This document shows positions 27,722 to 33,476 of a stretch of 33,476 bases of DNA, in pieces. The DNA comes from Bacillota bacterium (lineage in GTDB: Bacteria; Bacillota; Clostridia; Oscillospirales; Oscillospiraceae): positions 1 to 33,476 of the forward strand of contig JAETOJ010000027.1 in NCBI GenBank assembly GCA_021768085.1. The letters are read 5' to 3'. The notes below the pieces were generated by a model, which saw only the letters and a list, made by a program, of their open reading frames with translations, had not been told where the DNA came from and did no database searches. The position numbers and the translations under genes are program-made. Positions within the stretch are counted from its first letter, which is position 1. Each line of letters opens with the position of its first letter.

Positions 27722-29062
27722 TCAGAAGGGCAATCCCATGCCCTTGAACCGCCCGAACAGGCCCTTGGCCTTCTTGGGGTTGGAAAATTGCCGGGTGAGC
27801 TGCTGCACCAGATCGAACTGCTTGAGCAGCCGGTTCACGTCCACCACCTGGGTGCCCGAGCCGGCGGCAATGCGCTTTTTCCGGCTGGAGTTGAGCACGG
27901 AGGGATTTTCCCGCTCATAGGGGGTCATGGACTGGATGATGGCCTCGACGCGCTTCAGGTTGCCCTCGTCGGCGGACAGATCCAGCTTTTTGCCCCCCAT
28001 GCCGGGGATCATCCCGGCGATATCCTCCAGGTTGCCCATGCTCTTGAGCTGGAGGAGCTGATCGTAGAAGTCGGACAAGGTGAACTTGTTTTTCCGCAGC
28101 CGCTCCAGCTGCTCGGCGGCCTTCTTGGCGTCCAGGTTTTGCTCCGCCTTCTCGATGAGGGAGAGTACATCGCCCATGCCCAGGATCCGGCTGGCCATGC
28201 GGTCGGGGTGAAACACCTCCACCGCGTCCAGCTTCTCGCCGATGCCGGCGAACTTGATGGGCTTGCCCGTCACCGCCCGGATGGACAAGGCCGCGCCGCC
28301 CCGGGCGTCGCCGTCCAGCTTGGTGAGCATCACGCCGTCGATGTCCAGCGCCTCGTCAAAGGCCTTGGCGGCGGTGACCGCGTCCTGGCCGATCATGGCG
28401 TCCACCACCAGCAGGATCTCGGTGGGGTTCACCGCCTCTTTAATGCGCCGCAGCTCATCCATCAGCGCCTCGTCCACATGGAGCCGGCCGGCGGTGTCCA
28501 GGAACACCATGTCGTTGCCGTGCTTTCTGGCGTGCTCCACGGCGGCCTTGGCGATATCCACCGGGTCGATCTGCCCCATCTGGAACACCGGGATATCCAA
28601 CTGCTCGCCCACCACCTCCAACTGCTTGATGGCGGCGGGGCGGTACACGTCGCAGGCGCACAGCAGGGGCCGCTTGCCCTGCTTCTTCATCAGGCCGGCC
28701 AGCTTGGCGCCGTTGGTGGTCTTGCCCGCGCCCTGGAGGCCCACCAGCATCACCACGGTGGGAGGCGCGGAGGCGATGGCCAGCTTGCTGTCGCCGCCCC
28801 CCATGAGGGCGGTGAGCTCCTCGTTGACGATCTTGACGATCATCTGGGCGGGGGTGAGGGACTCCATCACGTCTTGCCCTACCGCCCGCTCCGTCACGGA
28901 GGAGACGAAGCCCTTCACCACCTTGAAGTTCACGTCCGCCTCCAGAAGGGCCATTTTGATCTCCTTCATGGCCTCCTTCACGTCGGCCTCGGACAGACGA
29001 CCCTTGCCCCGCAGGTGCTTGAAGGTGGCGGACAGCTTTTCAGTTAAGCTCTCAAATGCCAT
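27722..29062 (-). CDS. ffh: Signal recognition particle protein Ffh
   Basis: The SRP54-type GTPase binds signal sequences of membrane and secreted proteins with SRP RNA. The N domain begins MAFESLTEKLSATFKHLRGK. The G domain has VGLQGAGKTTNGAKLAG (P-loop), DTAGRLHVDEALMDEL, and TKLDGDARGGAALS. The methionine-rich M domain follows, including GMGDVLSLIEKAE and IPGMGGKKLDL, ending FGRFKGMGLPF. At 446 aa it is of usual length. AGGAG precedes the ATG, four bases after the ylxM stop. Confidence 0.97.
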   Translation of the reverse strand: MAFESLTEKLSATFKHLRGKGRLSEADVKEAMKEIKMALLEADVNFKVVKGFVSSVTERAVGQDVMESLTPAQMIVKIVNEELTALMGGGDSKLAIASAPPTVVMLVGLQGAGKTTNGAKLAGLMKKQGKRPLLCACDVYRPAAIKQLEVVGEQLDIPVFQMGQIDPVDIAKAAVEHARKHGNDMVFLDTAGRLHVDEALMDELRRIKEAVNPTEILLVVDAMIGQDAVTAAKAFDEALDIDGVMLTKLDGDARGGAALSIRAVTGKPIKFAGIGEKLDAVEVFHPDRMASRILGMGDVLSLIEKAEQNLDAKKAAEQLERLRKNKFTLSDFYDQLLQLKSMGNLEDIAGMIPGMGGKKLDLSADEGNLKRVEAIIQSMTPYERENPSVLNSSRKKRIAAGSGTQVVDVNRLLKQFDLVQQLTRQFSNPKKAKGLFGRFKGMGLPF

Positions 29063-29066
29063 AAGG

Positions 29067-29438
29067 TTACTCCTGATTCAGCTTGGCCGCGTTTTCCTTA
29101 ATGGTGCGGGCCAGTCCGTCCAGCATGGCGTCATTGTAGCTCCGGGTATCCACGGCCTGGAGGATCTGGTCGGCGGCCTGATCGATGGCGGCGATGGCCG
29201 CCTGGGACTGGTGAAACCGGCGGATGATGTGGGTTTTCTCCTCGATCTCGGACATGGCGGCCTCCGCCCGGACGATCACGTCCCGGACGCCCTGGCGGGA
29301 GATACCGTAGTTCTCCGCAATCTCGGACAGGGACAGATCCTCATTATAATAGAGATCGTAAAATTCCCGCTGGCGCTCGGTGAGCAAGTCGCCGTAGAAA
29401 TCGAACAGCATGGCCATACGGTACGCCTGATTCTTCAT
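29067..29438 (-). CDS. ylxM: YlxM-family SRP-associated DNA-binding-like protein
   Basis: A 123-aa protein with a sigma-factor-like helix-turn-helix: LTERQREFYDLYYNEDLSLS then EIAENYGISRQGVRDVIVRA. The family (UPF0122) always accompanies ffh in Firmicutes, and YlxM has been reported to modulate SRP assembly. GGAGG precedes the ATG. A strong promoter and a small hairpin lie just upstream, so it heads the ylxM-ffh operon. The C-terminal half is a long helix. Confidence 0.94.
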   Translation of the reverse strand: MKNQAYRMAMLFDFYGDLLTERQREFYDLYYNEDLSLSEIAENYGISRQGVRDVIVRAEAAMSEIEEKTHIIRRFHQSQAAIAAIDQAADQILQAVDTRSYNDAMLDGLARTIKENAAKLNQE

Positions 29439-29461
29439 GGGCCCACCTCCGCAGTCCTGAG

Positions 29462-29481
29462 TGTAAAGCTACTGAGCTTTA
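29462..29481. repeat. 8-bp inverted repeat at the start of the ylxM-ffh transcript
   Basis: GTAAAGCT-ACTG-AGCTTTAC is perfect and begins within a few bases of the expected transcription start, at the 5' end of the ylxM mRNA. It may protect the 5' end or be an operator. Confidence 0.6.
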
Positions 29482-29490
29482 CAACGCGAT

Positions 29491-29519
29491 ACTATACCAC
29501 ACAATCGCCGCAAAGTCAA
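29491..29519 (-). promoter_or_regulatory. Promoter of the ylxM-ffh operon
   Basis: TTGACT (29519-29514) and TATAGT (29496-29491) on the minus strand are 17 bases apart, with TGG just before the -10. This is close to the sigma-A consensus and lies about 50 bases before the ylxM ATG. Confidence 0.8.
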
Positions 29520-29633
29520 GGGCAATGCGGGATTTTCCAGGGATTTTTTCCTTCTCCCGGAGGGCGCCAGTGGCCCCGTTCCAGCCCTTCCGGCAGCAAC
29601 TTGAAAACTTTTCAGATTTTGGTGAAAAAACGC

Positions 29634-29661
29634 TTGACAAAGCCGGATGTTCTGGTATAAT
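29634..29661 (+). promoter_or_regulatory. Promoter of the tRNA-Gln gene
   Basis: TTGACA (29634-29639) and TATAAT (29656-29661) are both perfect, 16 bases apart, with TGG before the -10. It ends 34 bases before the tRNA. Confidence 0.88.
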
Positions 29662-29695
29662 AGCATTCGTTCTTGTGATTGTAAAGTTTTGAAAT

Positions 29696-29769
29696 AGCGG
29701 ATTAGTGTAATGGTAGCACACCAGACTCTGACTCTGTTTGTGAGGGTTCGAATCCTTCATCCGCTGCCA
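29696..29769 (+). tRNA. tRNA-Gln, anticodon CTG
   Basis: The acceptor stem AGCGGAT pairs with ATCCGCT. The D arm is GTG...CAC with GGTAG, the anticodon loop is CTCTGAC with anticodon CTG, and the T arm is GAGGG-TTCGAAT-CCTTC. G73 and an encoded CCA (29767-29769) follow. The outer pair of the anticodon stem is a C-T mismatch. It is transcribed by its own strong promoter and ends at a hairpin three bases later. Confidence 0.92.
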
Positions 29770-29773
29770 CCCA

Positions 29774-29817
29774 GAAACCCCTGCAAACCGTTGGTATCAG
29801 CGGCTTGCAGGGGTTTC
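29774..29817 (+). terminator. Terminator after tRNA-Gln
   Basis: GAAACCCCTGCAA (29774-29786) pairs perfectly with TTGCAGGGGTTTC (29805-29817). The T-residues are in the stem and right after it (TTTCTTC). Confidence 0.75.
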
Positions 29818-29873
29818 TTCATGCCGTGCTCCGCTCGGCCGTGTGGCAGTTTTTGGCCGTATTCGGCGGTATT

Positions 29874-29897
29874 GGTGGTGGAAAAGGTGGTGGAAAA
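29874..29897. repeat. Tandem 12-bp direct repeat downstream of the tRNA
   Basis: GGTGGTGGAAAA occurs twice head to tail (29874-29885 and 29886-29897) in a gene-free stretch between tRNA-Gln and the lysis-like module. Possibly replication slippage or a decayed integration site. Confidence 0.7.
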
Positions 29898-29929
29898 ATT
29901 TCTGCCAACCCTGAATATATGGGGCTAAA

Positions 29930-29965
29930 GCAAGGCCGGGGATCTCTCCCCGGCCTTGCTTTTTC
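29930..29965. terminator. Strong terminator between tRNA region and lysis-like module
   Basis: GCAAGGCCGGGGA (29930-29942) pairs with TCCCCGGCCTTGC (29947-29959), four-base loop, followed by TTTTT on the plus strand and TTTA on the minus strand. It lies seven bases after the stop of the leftward gene at 29972 and so ends that transcript too. Confidence 0.8.
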
Positions 29966-29971
29966 CTCCGC

Positions 29972-30217
29972 CTACGGGTGCGCCGCGGGCTTGGCCGGCT
30001 CCATGTGGCCGGCGTTGGACGTGTGCTCCGCATAGCCCATATGCTCCTTGCGCTCCCAGGGCTCCTCCTCGGCCTCGTCCGGGTGGATACGGCACAGCGC
30101 GTAATACGCGCCGCCCAGGGTGTCCAGGTTGCGGATGCTCTCCATGGTCAGCGGCTGGCTGCCCTCCTGCTCGATCATCTCCAGCAGCTCGTGCTTGTTG
30201 TGCTTTACCTGCATCAT
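29972..30217 (-). CDS. Small hypothetical protein of the lysis-like module (81 aa)
   Basis: Begins MMQVKHNKHELLEMIEQEGS after GGAGG; its ATG lies one base after the stop of the next gene upstream. A helical N-terminal half is followed by an acidic, histidine-containing tail (HTSNAGHMEPAKPAAHP). No family recognised. It is the last gene of the leftward run before a strong terminator. Confidence 0.6.
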   Translation of the reverse strand: MMQVKHNKHELLEMIEQEGSQPLTMESIRNLDTLGGAYYALCRIHPDEAEEEPWERKEHMGYAEHTSNAGHMEPAKPAAHP

Positions 30218-30218
30218 G

Positions 30219-30566
30219 TCACGCCTCCTTGATGTACTCGGCCAGGCGCTCGAAGTCCTCCGCGAAGAAGGTCAGCGAGCCCAGAATGGGCACGTCAATC
30301 TTCACCCCGGTGTCCGGAACGGTCTGCTTGACCGCCGCCAGGAGCCCGTCCAGATCCAGGTTGCCGTCCTCGTCCATCGCGCCCATCTGGGCCAGCACGG
30401 GGTGGGCCGCGTACTGCTGGACGTTCTTATGGACGGCGTAGGCCGCGCCGGAGAGGAAGGCCACCTTCTTCATCTGCCCATTGGGCACATTGACCGGGAT
30501 CTGGGGCGCCAGCTCCGCGTCAATGTACTTGACGGCGCCGGCCTCAATTTGTTTGATGGTTACCAT
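30219..30566 (-). CDS. Hypothetical protein of the lysis-like module (115 aa)
   Basis: Starts MVTIKQIEAGAVKYIDAELA after TAGGAGGCAGAC. It includes GQMKKVAFLSGAAYAVHKNV and an acidic helix, and ends TFFAEDFERLAEYIKEA. The protein looks soluble and helical. I do not recognise a family, though proteins of this pattern sit next to holin and amidase genes in this group of bacteria. A hairpin in the gap upstream may limit transcription into it. Confidence 0.65.
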   Translation of the reverse strand: MVTIKQIEAGAVKYIDAELAPQIPVNVPNGQMKKVAFLSGAAYAVHKNVQQYAAHPVLAQMGAMDEDGNLDLDGLLAAVKQTVPDTGVKIDVPILGSLTFFAEDFERLAEYIKEA

Positions 30567-30584
30567 GTCTGCCTCCTAAAGTCT

Positions 30585-30646
30585 CCGGGGAGGGAGACGG
30601 CCTCCCTCCCCGGGCGGGAAATCACTTGTGCCCGAATTGGGCACAA
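30585..30646 (-). promoter_or_regulatory. Two hairpins between the 214-aa and 115-aa genes
   Basis: CCGGGGAGGGAG (30585-30596) pairs with 30602-30613, and TTGTGCCC (30626-30633) pairs with GGGCACAA (30639-30646) around GAATT. Neither is followed by a proper T-run on the minus strand (only ACTTTAG). They may be attenuators or mRNA-stability elements. Confidence 0.5.
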
Positions 30647-30649
30647 ATC

Positions 30650-31294
30650 TCAGCGCCCGCAGTCGCAGCACTGGGCGGGCAGCGGGTTATAGGTGGGCTG
30701 GGTACGGGTGGTGGTGCCGGTAGTCACAGAGGCGACCTGGATGGGGTAGAACGTCTGGTTGACGTAGTTGACGATGGTGTCGTCGGCGCACTTGCGCTCG
30801 CGGCGCTCGCACTCCAGCGCGGCGGCCTGTTTCTCGCAGCAGCAGTCCAGACGCTCCTGGAGCAGCTGGAAACTGTCCTTGGTGGCCTGATTGTTGACGG
30901 CCTGCTGGCCCAGCTGGGCCTCAATGGCGCGGAAACGCCCATCGACATACTTGTACATCTCCAGCGCCTTCTGATCGCCGTAGGTGTTGGCGTCCCGCAG
31001 TGCGATCTGGGAGTCCTTGGCAGCGATCTCCTGCACCAGGTGCATCTCCCGCTGGGTAACGGGGTCGCAGTCGCTGCCGCAGGGCACGGCGCCGCGGCTC
31101 CGCAGGTAGTCCGCCATCACCATGGCTGACACCATATCATTGTTGCACCCGGAGTTGCGGTTGTTGTTAAACAGACCGCCCAGACCGGCCAGACCGCCCA
31201 TCGCGTTGATGACCCCCAGAGACAGACCGGCAATACCCGTACCCAGACCGGCGCCCGCAACGCCCTTGCTGGCGTATTCTTTGTTGATTACCAT
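30650..31294 (-). CDS. Glycine-rich and cysteine-rich hypothetical protein with helical middle (214 aa)
   Basis: AAGGAGG precedes an N-terminus MVINKEYASKGVAGAGLGTG that is small-residue-rich and hydrophobic enough to associate with membrane. An asparagine-rich loop (FNNNRNSGCNND) follows. The middle is a long charged helix, probably coiled coil (EIAAKDSQIALRDANTYGDQ onward), with a cysteine group LDCCCEKQAAALECERRERK. The end is QCCDCGR. I do not recognise the family. It is next to the lysis genes and could be a structural prophage or cell-surface protein. Confidence 0.68.
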   Translation of the reverse strand: MVINKEYASKGVAGAGLGTGIAGLSLGVINAMGGLAGLGGLFNNNRNSGCNNDMVSAMVMADYLRSRGAVPCGSDCDPVTQREMHLVQEIAAKDSQIALRDANTYGDQKALEMYKYVDGRFRAIEAQLGQQAVNNQATKDSFQLLQERLDCCCEKQAAALECERRERKCADDTIVNYVNQTFYPIQVASVTTGTTTRTQPTYNPLPAQCCDCGR

Positions 31295-31384
31295 AGTTAT
31301 CCTCCTTATGTATTTTGGTTTGATGTATCCCCAGACGGGGCCTTAGTGCTGCATTGGACTCACCTTCTTTCGGCTGGCGGAGCG

Positions 31385-32503
31385 TTAGTTCAGCACGCCC
31401 AGCTTATCCAGCGTCGTCATCACCCGGCAATACTCCTCCGAGATGTTGAGCACATTATCCTCCAGACTGTCGGGATCCGGGTCACTGCGCCCCACCAGCG
31501 CCCCCCGCTCCATCAGCTTCCGGATGGTGGGCTTGTAGCTGTCCGCCACATCGCCCAGCCGCGCATAGTACACCATGTCATCGTCCTCCTTGTCGTTTCT
31601 GTCGTTGCTGCCGTCCACCGCCGGGACGGTCTCGGCCCGCAGGTAGGCGGCGCTGACGTACCCCGTGATCGTCCCGGAGGCCACCAGCAGCCAGTCCCCG
31701 GTGCAGTACCCATAGCACACCGCCTGGGCCCCAGGGAACAGCCTGCCCAGCACCGGCTTGTCCATACCCGCGCCCGCCCGGACGTTCAGCCAGCCCTCCG
31801 CCGTCACCGTATACGTCCCGGCCTTGGCCTTGTCGCAGCCCGCGGCAGGTTCCAGGGCCACCGGCTCCGGTTTCCGGCCCAGCTCCGCCGCCACGTCATG
31901 GCGGAAGTCATCCATGCTCTTGCCGTGGCGGGGAAACCAGTGCAGCACGTCCCCGTGGTTGGAGGCGATGCCCCGGCGGCAGCCCTCCTGGTGGCAGATC
32001 ACCACCCCGTCCGCCAGCGGGTCAAGGCCGTATTCCTTGCACAGCATGGCAGTCAGTTCCACCGCCTCCCGGTACACCTTGCCGAAGTAGACCGGGTCGG
32101 TCAGCCCATCCTCGCAGATCTCGAAGGAGATGTGGGTGTCGTTGGCGCTGCGCCCGCTGGAGCCGTCCCCGGCGTGCCAGCCCCTCCAGTTCCAGGGCAG
32201 GGTCTGGGCTGTGGCGATAGAACCGTCCGCCAGCTTCCCTATGAAGCCGTGGACGCAGGCTTGGAGCGGCACCCATTTGCCCTTAACCCACTGCCCCTCC
32301 CGGTTCCAGTCATTGGCGTTTTTGTTGACGCCCAGCTGGGCCAGCAGCTCCGCCCTCCCCGGGGTGGAGGCTACAGGCTGGACATACCGCCTCAATAGGG
32401 GATTGTTGGCCGCAGTGGAGTGCACCATGACACCCTTGGGCTTGATGGTGCGCCCCACCTTATAGCAGCGGTTGGCGGTGAGCAGGCACTTCAGCAGCTT
32501 CAT
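31385..32503 (-). CDS. N-acetylmuramoyl-L-alanine amidase with SH3-like domain (372 aa)
   Basis: The start MKLLKCLLTA at 32503 has GGAGGAGGACGC upstream and overlaps the holin stop as ATGA; the frame is open much further, but only antisense-like through the holin gene. The N-terminal amidase domain has GVMVHSTAANN (His28), THISFEICEDG, and CHQEGCRRGIASNHGDVLHW with the zinc ligands expected of Amidase_2. An SH3b domain follows (GWLNVRAGAGMDKPVLGRLF, then YVSAAYL). The C-terminus (DSYKPTIRKLMERGAL) is typical of phage lysins in Clostridia. It cuts peptidoglycan stem peptides, and the holin gene beside it suggests lysis. Confidence 0.88.
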   Translation of the reverse strand: MKLLKCLLTANRCYKVGRTIKPKGVMVHSTAANNPLLRRYVQPVASTPGRAELLAQLGVNKNANDWNREGQWVKGKWVPLQACVHGFIGKLADGSIATAQTLPWNWRGWHAGDGSSGRSANDTHISFEICEDGLTDPVYFGKVYREAVELTAMLCKEYGLDPLADGVVICHQEGCRRGIASNHGDVLHWFPRHGKSMDDFRHDVAAELGRKPEPVALEPAAGCDKAKAGTYTVTAEGWLNVRAGAGMDKPVLGRLFPGAQAVCYGYCTGDWLLVASGTITGYVSAAYLRAETVPAVDGSNDRNDKEDDDMVYYARLGDVADSYKPTIRKLMERGALVGRSDPDPDSLEDNVLNISEEYCRVMTTLDKLGVLN

Positions 32504-32973
32504 GCGTCCTCCTCCCCGCCCAGCTTGTCCCCCGCCGCGTCCACCGCGTCCTTGCCCAGGGCCAGCAGCTTTTTCAACCATTGGGGCACCGGGGCGCCCA
32601 TCACCGCGGCATTCTCCACCATGCTGCCCAGCTCCGTCACAATGTACCACACCAGCACCACCGGGCACACCAGCCCTGTGTACTCCACCGGCAGCGCCAC
32701 CAGCGGCAGGTTGGCCAGCACCGTGGCCAGCAGCAGATCCGTGCCCGCCGCCACCAGCACCACCACGATCATCCCGCACTTGTGCCAGATGCCGTCCCGG
32801 GCCCTGGTGCTCGACCACTGGCCCGCCTTGGCAGCCGCCAGGGATCCGGTGAGGTAGTCCAGGGCCATCACAGTGACCCACCCAACCACCAGCCAGCCCA
32901 TCCAGCCCCACAGTCCGGTGAGCAAGCCCAGCAGCGCGGCCACCGCTGCTTTGAGTTTGTTTACCTGTTCCAT
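32500..32973 (-). CDS. Phage holin family protein (157 aa)
   Basis: AAGGAGG precedes MEQVNKLKAAVAALLGLLTG. Hydrophobic segments include WMGWLVVGWVTVMALDYLTG, with the D-Y-L-T-G motif typical of the Cph1/toxin-secretion holin family, then IVVVLVAAGTDLLLATVLA and CPVVLVWYIVTELGS. The charged C-terminus (KKLLALGKDAVDAAGDKLGG) is cytoplasmic. Holins open the membrane for the amidase encoded next. Confidence 0.88.
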   Translation of the reverse strand: MEQVNKLKAAVAALLGLLTGLWGWMGWLVVGWVTVMALDYLTGSLAAAKAGQWSSTRARDGIWHKCGMIVVVLVAAGTDLLLATVLANLPLVALPVEYTGLVCPVVLVWYIVTELGSMVENAAVMGAPVPQWLKKLLALGKDAVDAAGDKLGGEEDA

Positions 32974-32988
32974 TGTCGCTCCTCCTTG

Positions 32989-33408
32989 TCACAAAAGTGT
33001 ATACTTCGGCCTCTCCCCGCCGCACAGCCGGTAGTCCAGCCAGTCGAAGCCCACAATCACCGGCCCCGCCAGCAGGCACCACAGCCCCGCGTACAGCGGG
33101 CAGATCTGCCCCCAGAGATTGCCCCACTGTCCGGAGTAGTCCCAGACGCCCAACCCCAGCCAGACATTGAGCACCAATCCCGCCAGCAGCTCTCCGGCGG
33201 TAATGGCCAGCCCGCCCAGGACGGCTTGCACGGGCAGGGGCAACGCCCAGGGCATATGCTCGTTGGCCAGATCCAGCGGCACGCACAGCGCCGCCGCCAG
33301 CACCATCATCGTCCAGTGGGTATGCCCCCGCCAGAACGTCTCCAACAACCCGTACAGCATCCCGCCGCACAGCCAGCGGATCAGGTGTCCCTCCCAGTTA
33401 CACAGCAC
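32989..33408 (-). CDS. CmpB-family (ABC_trans_CmpB-like) membrane protein (139 aa)
   Basis: Four or five hydrophobic segments, including IRWLCGGMLYGLLETFWRG, LPVQAVLGGLAITAGELLAG, and LVLNVWLGLGVWDYSGQWGN, with the conserved GELLAGL, WDYSGQWGN and LxGQICPLYAGLW pattern of the CmpB family. The function of the family is unknown, but it is common next to lysis genes in Clostridia. The start is taken as GTG at 33408 with AGGAGG eight bases upstream; a GTG at 33414 is also possible. Confidence 0.78.
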   Translation of the reverse strand: MLCNWEGHLIRWLCGGMLYGLLETFWRGHTHWTMMVLAAALCVPLDLANEHMPWALPLPVQAVLGGLAITAGELLAGLVLNVWLGLGVWDYSGQWGNLWGQICPLYAGLWCLLAGPVIVGFDWLDYRLCGGERPKYTLL

Positions 33409-33476
33409 CAGCACTACCTCCTGCCGCGGCCAGGATGGCCGCCATATTTGCCGCCAGATCGTCGGGCAGGGCCGCC
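33398..33476 (-). CDS. C-terminal end of an upstream gene, cut by the right edge
   Basis: The minus strand is open from the edge to a TAA at 33400-33398 and ends ALPDDLAANMAAILAAAGGS followed by AGAV. It overlaps the start of the CmpB-family gene by 11 nt. Alanine-rich and helical. No family can be told from 25 residues. Confidence 0.5.
   Translation of the reverse strand, partial: AALPDDLAANMAAILAAAGGSAGAV

Noticed and set aside
27524..29047. Long plus-strand open frame opposite ffh
   Set aside because: Mirror of ffh codon use, rich in His/Leu/Gly, no ribosome-binding site or motif.
32504..33370. Upstream extension of the amidase frame to 661 aa
   Set aside because: The added part lies over the holin and CmpB genes and is glycine/alanine low-complexity; the internal ATG at 32503 has an ideal SD and overlaps the holin stop.
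1..33476. CRISPR array
   Set aside because: No regularly spaced direct repeats seen; the only tandem repeat noted is the short 12-bp pair at 29874-29897.

Overview
The window looks like a chromosomal stretch of a GC-rich anaerobic Clostridia, most likely an Oscillospiraceae gut bacterium of the Flavonifractor / Pseudoflavonifractor / Intestinimonas kind. This rests on the high GC, the Firmicutes-type gene order ylxM-ffh-(zinc ribbon)-rpsP-khpA-rimM-trmD, the SD-rich starts, the Rnf-like flavoprotein genes and the style of the prophage genes. The assignment is an inference from protein families; no database search was run.

Layout. (1) 1-9254, minus strand: a tightly packed early-region module of a prophage or related mobile element. 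It holds an HTH protein at the head, zinc-cluster proteins, a PAPS-reductase-like protein, a radical SAM protein, a circularly permuted cytosine-5 methyltransferase broken by a 4-nt insertion beside the catalytic Cys codon, a HUH rolling-circle Rep-like protein, a DUF1064 nuclease-like protein and several small unknowns. Between the small gene at 3542-3730 and the rep-like gene lies an oppositely directed promoter-terminator pair, predicted to make an antisense RNA of about 75 nt. (2) 9255-14670: a lower-GC block with a terminator, a striking 70-bp hairpin, a calcineurin-like phosphoesterase, an APC-type amino-acid permease and a 649-aa SIR2-domain protein that is a candidate antiphage defence gene. 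(3) 14796-20643, plus strand: a flavoprotein electron-transfer operon with a DUF1622 protein, a duplicated-domain lipoprotein, ApbE, RnfC, RnfD, RnfG and a small four-helix membrane protein. RnfA, RnfB and RnfE are absent. (4) 20746-23184, minus strand: a REC/HD-GYP/PAS-like/GGDEF c-di-GMP protein with a strong promoter and a leader of about 190 nt. (5) 23449-24007: a deletion scar joining the first 31 codons of a MerR regulator, with an intact MerR-type promoter, to the last part of an iron-sulfur aldo/keto reductase. (6) 24235-29438, minus strand: translation and secretion housekeeping genes (ksgA, a trmD-GNAT fusion, rimM, khpA, rpsP, zinc ribbon, ffh, ylxM). (7) 29696-29769: tRNA-Gln(CUG) with its own promoter and terminator. 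(8) 29972-33476, minus strand: a lysis-like module (CmpB-family membrane protein, holin, amidase) with three conserved-looking unknown proteins; it continues past the right edge.

How the genes work together. The phage-like module appears to be a single leftward transcription unit, with many start and stop codons overlapping by 4 nt (ATGA or GTGA). The Rnf-like operon likewise uses ATGA overlaps and pairs flavin-carrying subunits (TGAT motifs in RnfD and RnfG) with the ApbE transferase that attaches FMN to them. The strongest candidates for something undescribed are the antisense RNA upstream of the HUH gene, the SIR2 gene, and the partial Rnf-like operon with its duplicated lipoprotein.
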